A DNA stretch of 64,000 bases from Halomonas cupida (GTDB lineage Bacteria > Pseudomonadota > Gammaproteobacteria > Pseudomonadales > Halomonadaceae): the NCBI RefSeq assembly GCF_900142755.1, contig NZ_FRCA01000003.1, positions 1 through 64,000 on the forward strand, given 5' to 3'. The first letter of the stretch is position 1, and the number at the start of each line of letters is the position of its first letter. Below the pieces are notes generated by a model. The model did not search any database, had not been told where the DNA came from, and saw only the letters and a program-made list of their open reading frames with translations. Both the position numbers and the translations under genes were made by a program. Below are positions 62,131 through 64,000 of the stretch, piece after piece.

Positions 62131-63642
62131 ATGGCGACGTTCGCAGTCAATGACTACATGGAAGGCACCATGCTCACCCTGGGCTGGGTCATCAACAATG
62201 GCGTCTGGGACGCCATGACCTCGACCGGTATCGCCGTCGTGCCATTTATCGCCCTGGTCGCCGGCGAGTGGTTTAGGGCGAGACAGGAGGGCGACGATGA
62301 AGGCAACAAGGGGGTACTGTCGCTCAACCGCATCGAGTCGCGGCTCTATGTGATGCTGCTGGTGGTGGCGTTCACCTGCGTCCCTGTGTTCACGCTCAAC
62401 GTGAACCCGGTGAACGTCAATCAGGAGCATGCTGAACAGTGCGGCACCGTCATGATGTCTACCGGACAGTGGGGCGAGTCGACCATGACGTCGATAGATG
62501 GACAGCAGGCTCGCGTCCCCATGTGGTGGGCGCTGACACACTCGCTCTCCAAGGGCCTGACCAACGTGGCCATCTCGAAGATCCCCTGTTCGACGGACTA
62601 CCAGTCTGTGCGAACGGCGCTCGATCTTGAATCCATTTCTGACCCGGGACTTAAACGTGAGATTGGGGAGTTCCAGTTGGCATGCTTCGGCCCGGCCAGG
62701 AACAAGCTGTTTCAGAGTGGGGCTGGCCTCGAGGAGGCCAGAGGCATGGATGTTGACTGGGTAGGTTCGGACTACTTCCTGGACACACCAGGCTATTACG
62801 ACAGCTTCTACGCACCCCGTCCCATGCCTGGCTTCCCCTACAATGCCGATCGCGATCAGGCACGGCCCAGCACGGGACCCGGCCAACCAGGGTATCCCAG
62901 TTGCCGCGAGTGGTGGAGCGATGGCTCAGAGGGACTGGCGGCTCGAATCAAGGATCAGGTCGACACCACGGTGTGGTCACGCATGCAGAGTTTCTTCCCG
63001 GGGACATCCTCTGCAGAGGAGTACATGATCCGGCGTATGGTGAGCCCACGTTCTGGTGCAGCGAATGGCAATACCAGTCAGGCATCCGTTGGCTACCGGT
63101 CTCTGGATGGCGGGTTTGTCGATGATGTTACCTCAGCGGCAGGTATGGTCGGTAATGCGGTGGCCACCATCCCTTTTCAGGCGGGCATGGACAGCCTCAA
63201 ACAGTCATTGCCGATGATCCAGGGGATCTTGTTGATGGCGATCATCATCTGCCTGCCGTTCGTCATGGTCGCCTCCGGGTACTCTGTAAAGGTGGCCGGT
63301 ATAGCGATGTTCGCCTTATTCGGTCTGTTCTTCCTGACCTTCTGGTGGGAACTGGCGCGTTGGCTAGATTCGAACCTGATTGATTTGATGTACGACAGCG
63401 ATGCCGCCAAGCTCAGTTGGATTGCCGGCGTTGAAAATGCCAATGACAAGATGGTGCTCAAGTTCGTAAGCGGAATGATGTTCCTGGTGCTACCTGGCGT
63501 TTGGATTTCTGCTTTGGGTTGGGCAGGTGCAAAGGTTGGTAATGCTGTCGGCGGTGTTAGCGAAGCAGGTAGAGAGTCTAAGGGGGCAGGTCAAAAAGGT
63601 GGTGACATGGCGCAGAAAGGAGCTTCAGGAGGTAAGGTTTAA
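62131..63642 (+). CDS. traG: TraG-like mating-pair stabilisation membrane protein
   Basis: The 503-residue product has the TraG N-terminal layout: an amphipathic start, helices at about 15-48 and 70-92, a large periplasmic loop with cysteines, and a cluster of helices at about 368-460 (IQGILLMAIIICLPFVMVAS; MFALFGLFFLTFWWELARWL). A glycine-rich cytosolic tail follows. The long C-terminal periplasmic domain of F TraG is lacking, as normal in this ICE type. Last gene of the unit. Confidence 0.9.
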   Translation: MATFAVNDYMEGTMLTLGWVINNGVWDAMTSTGIAVVPFIALVAGEWFRARQEGDDEGNKGVLSLNRIESRLYVMLLVVAFTCVPVFTLNVNPVNVNQEHAEQCGTVMMSTGQWGESTMTSIDGQQARVPMWWALTHSLSKGLTNVAISKIPCSTDYQSVRTALDLESISDPGLKREIGEFQLACFGPARNKLFQSGAGLEEARGMDVDWVGSDYFLDTPGYYDSFYAPRPMPGFPYNADRDQARPSTGPGQPGYPSCREWWSDGSEGLAARIKDQVDTTVWSRMQSFFPGTSSAEEYMIRRMVSPRSGAANGNTSQASVGYRSLDGGFVDDVTSAAGMVGNAVATIPFQAGMDSLKQSLPMIQGILLMAIIICLPFVMVASGYSVKVAGIAMFALFGLFFLTFWWELARWLDSNLIDLMYDSDAAKLSWIAGVENANDKMVLKFVSGMMFLVLPGVWISALGWAGAKVGNAVGGVSEAGRESKGAGQKGGDMAQKGASGGKV

Positions 63643-63654
63643 CATGTTAAGACG

Positions 63655-63683
63655 ACTGTACTGGAGGGCATCTCCAGTACAGT
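63655..63683. terminator. Shared hairpin between convergent genes
   Basis: A 12-base perfect stem (ACTGTACTGGAG pairing with CTCCAGTACAGT, five-base loop) lies between traG and a minus-strand gene. T tracts are poor on both sides, so it may rely on Rho or act mainly as an mRNA end stabiliser. A perfect 12-base palindrome TTAACATGTTAA (63639-63650) lies just before it and includes the traG stop codon. Confidence 0.6.
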
Positions 63684-64000
63684 TCAATCATGGATCTTAA
63701 AACCACCCCTATAGTAGCCATAGCCATTATGGCCATAGCGATATCCATCCTGCTCTTCTAGAGAATCTGGCATAGGAGTTGTGGTCCGATCCTCTGGCAA
63801 GGAGTTCCAGACATTTTTCCCTGCCTCAGCTGATGCTTGGCCCAAGGTACGAAGCAGCCCTTGAGATTCTTTTGTCCCGAACAGCAGCGCAGATGTGAAC
63901 GCCGCAGAACCTTTGAGTACCTTGCGGGCAGTGTGGCTACGATGGGAGGTGGTGCCCTCTTCTGGACGCTCAGGCACAGCTCGCTCGTTCTGGTCACGGC
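63684..64000 (-). CDS. Hypothetical ICE protein, partial at right edge
   Basis: A minus-strand frame ends at 63684 with a glycine/tyrosine-rich tail (GYRYGHNGYGYYRGGFKIHD). It has a helical middle (KVLKGSAAFTSALLFGTKES). A GTG at 63977 could be the start, but the frame stays open to the window edge, so the true start may lie outside. No family is recognised. It is convergent with traG, as in related ICEs where a minus-strand gene follows traG. Confidence 0.5.
   Translation of the reverse strand, partial: RDQNERAVPERPEEGTTSHRSHTARKVLKGSAAFTSALLFGTKESQGLLRTLGQASAEAGKNVWNSLPEDRTTTPMPDSLEEQDGYRYGHNGYGYYRGGFKIHD

Larger units (their letters stand above)
23784..64000. mobile_element. Integrative and conjugative element, GI/MPF-G type (one end, incomplete)
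   Basis: From just after the tRNA-Thr 3' end to the right edge, nearly all genes are conserved ICE functions in the order known for SPI-7, PAGI-2 and ICEclc-like elements: parA, dnaB, parB, DUF2857, STY4528-type, TIGR03761, DUF3158, ssb, topB, STY4534/DUF3577, pilL, TIGR03759, transglycosylase, TIGR03765, traD, then the mating-pair genes to traG. The integrase, the relaxase (TraI, MobH type) and the far attachment site are expected beyond 64000. The exact left boundary is inferred from the tRNA; the direct repeat partner is not in the window. Confidence 0.93.

Noticed and set aside
63639..63650. The palindrome TTAACATGTTAA as another copy of the bipartite ICE element
   Set aside because: It lacks the CGTTTCC extension and the upstream AGAATAC part, and lies at a gene end, not a unit head.

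Overview
The window looks like a GC-rich gammaproteobacterial chromosome, most likely Halomonas or a close relative. This is inferred from the style of the proteins and the gene order, not from a search. Two parts can be separated: core chromosome (1 to about 23,780) and the first 40 kb of an integrative and conjugative element (ICE) that starts just after a tRNA-Thr gene and runs off the right edge.

Core chromosome. The window opens inside a 5S rRNA gene, followed by a terminator, a decayed second 5S tail carrying palindromes, and a heptamer repeat. Then come a chemotaxis receptor; a cytochrome P450 and monooxygenase pair divergent from an ArsR-type regulator; D-lactate dehydrogenase (ldhA); a VOC protein; hisC; an AEC transporter; a short NlpE-like lipoprotein; radA; selD-mnmH (selenophosphate synthesis and tRNA 2-selenouridine); a glutamine amidotransferase homologue that has lost its nucleophile; an alkyltransferase-like DNA repair protein; a YjaG-type protein; an outer-membrane protein; hisBHAF; panZ-asmA; mutY-yggX; and tRNA-Phe, tRNA-Gln and tRNA-Thr.

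ICE (about 23,784 to beyond 64,000). This is the SPI-7/PAGI-2/ICEclc-like family with a type G (GI-type) mating apparatus. A replication and stability module comes first: parA, dnaB, an HD hydrolase, a HicA-like protein, a DUF2786 protein, parB, a DUF2857 protein, an STY4528-type replication protein, a TIGR03761 protein, a DUF3158 protein, ssb, a PH-domain protein, a lipoprotein, a TraR-like zinc finger, topB and an STY4534/DUF3577 protein. The transfer module follows: pilL, TIGR03759, lytic transglycosylase, TIGR03765, traD, TIGR03747, RAQPRD, TIGR03758, 03745, 03750, 03746, 03749, 03752, 03751, the VirB4-like ATPase, dsbC, TIGR03757, 03756, 03755 and traG. The integrase, relaxase and second attachment site are not in the window.

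Three non-coding patterns stand out. (1) A bipartite element, AGAATAC, then 13-14 bases, then TTAACGTTTCC, lies 73-81 bases before the first start codon of six separate ICE units and looks like a shared ICE-wide promoter or operator. (2) The STY4528-type gene contains about six GTTTCC-N3-GGAAAC sites falling in all three codon phases with spacings close to multiples of 11, followed by an A+T-rich stretch. That resembles a lambda-O-like origin inside the replication gene. The same 8-3-8 palindrome recurs in a 77-base tandem repeat 1.4 kb downstream. (3) An 850-base gene-free region full of stem-loops, plus several CCGGGG-type leader hairpins, precedes the STY4534/DUF3577 gene and its neighbours.
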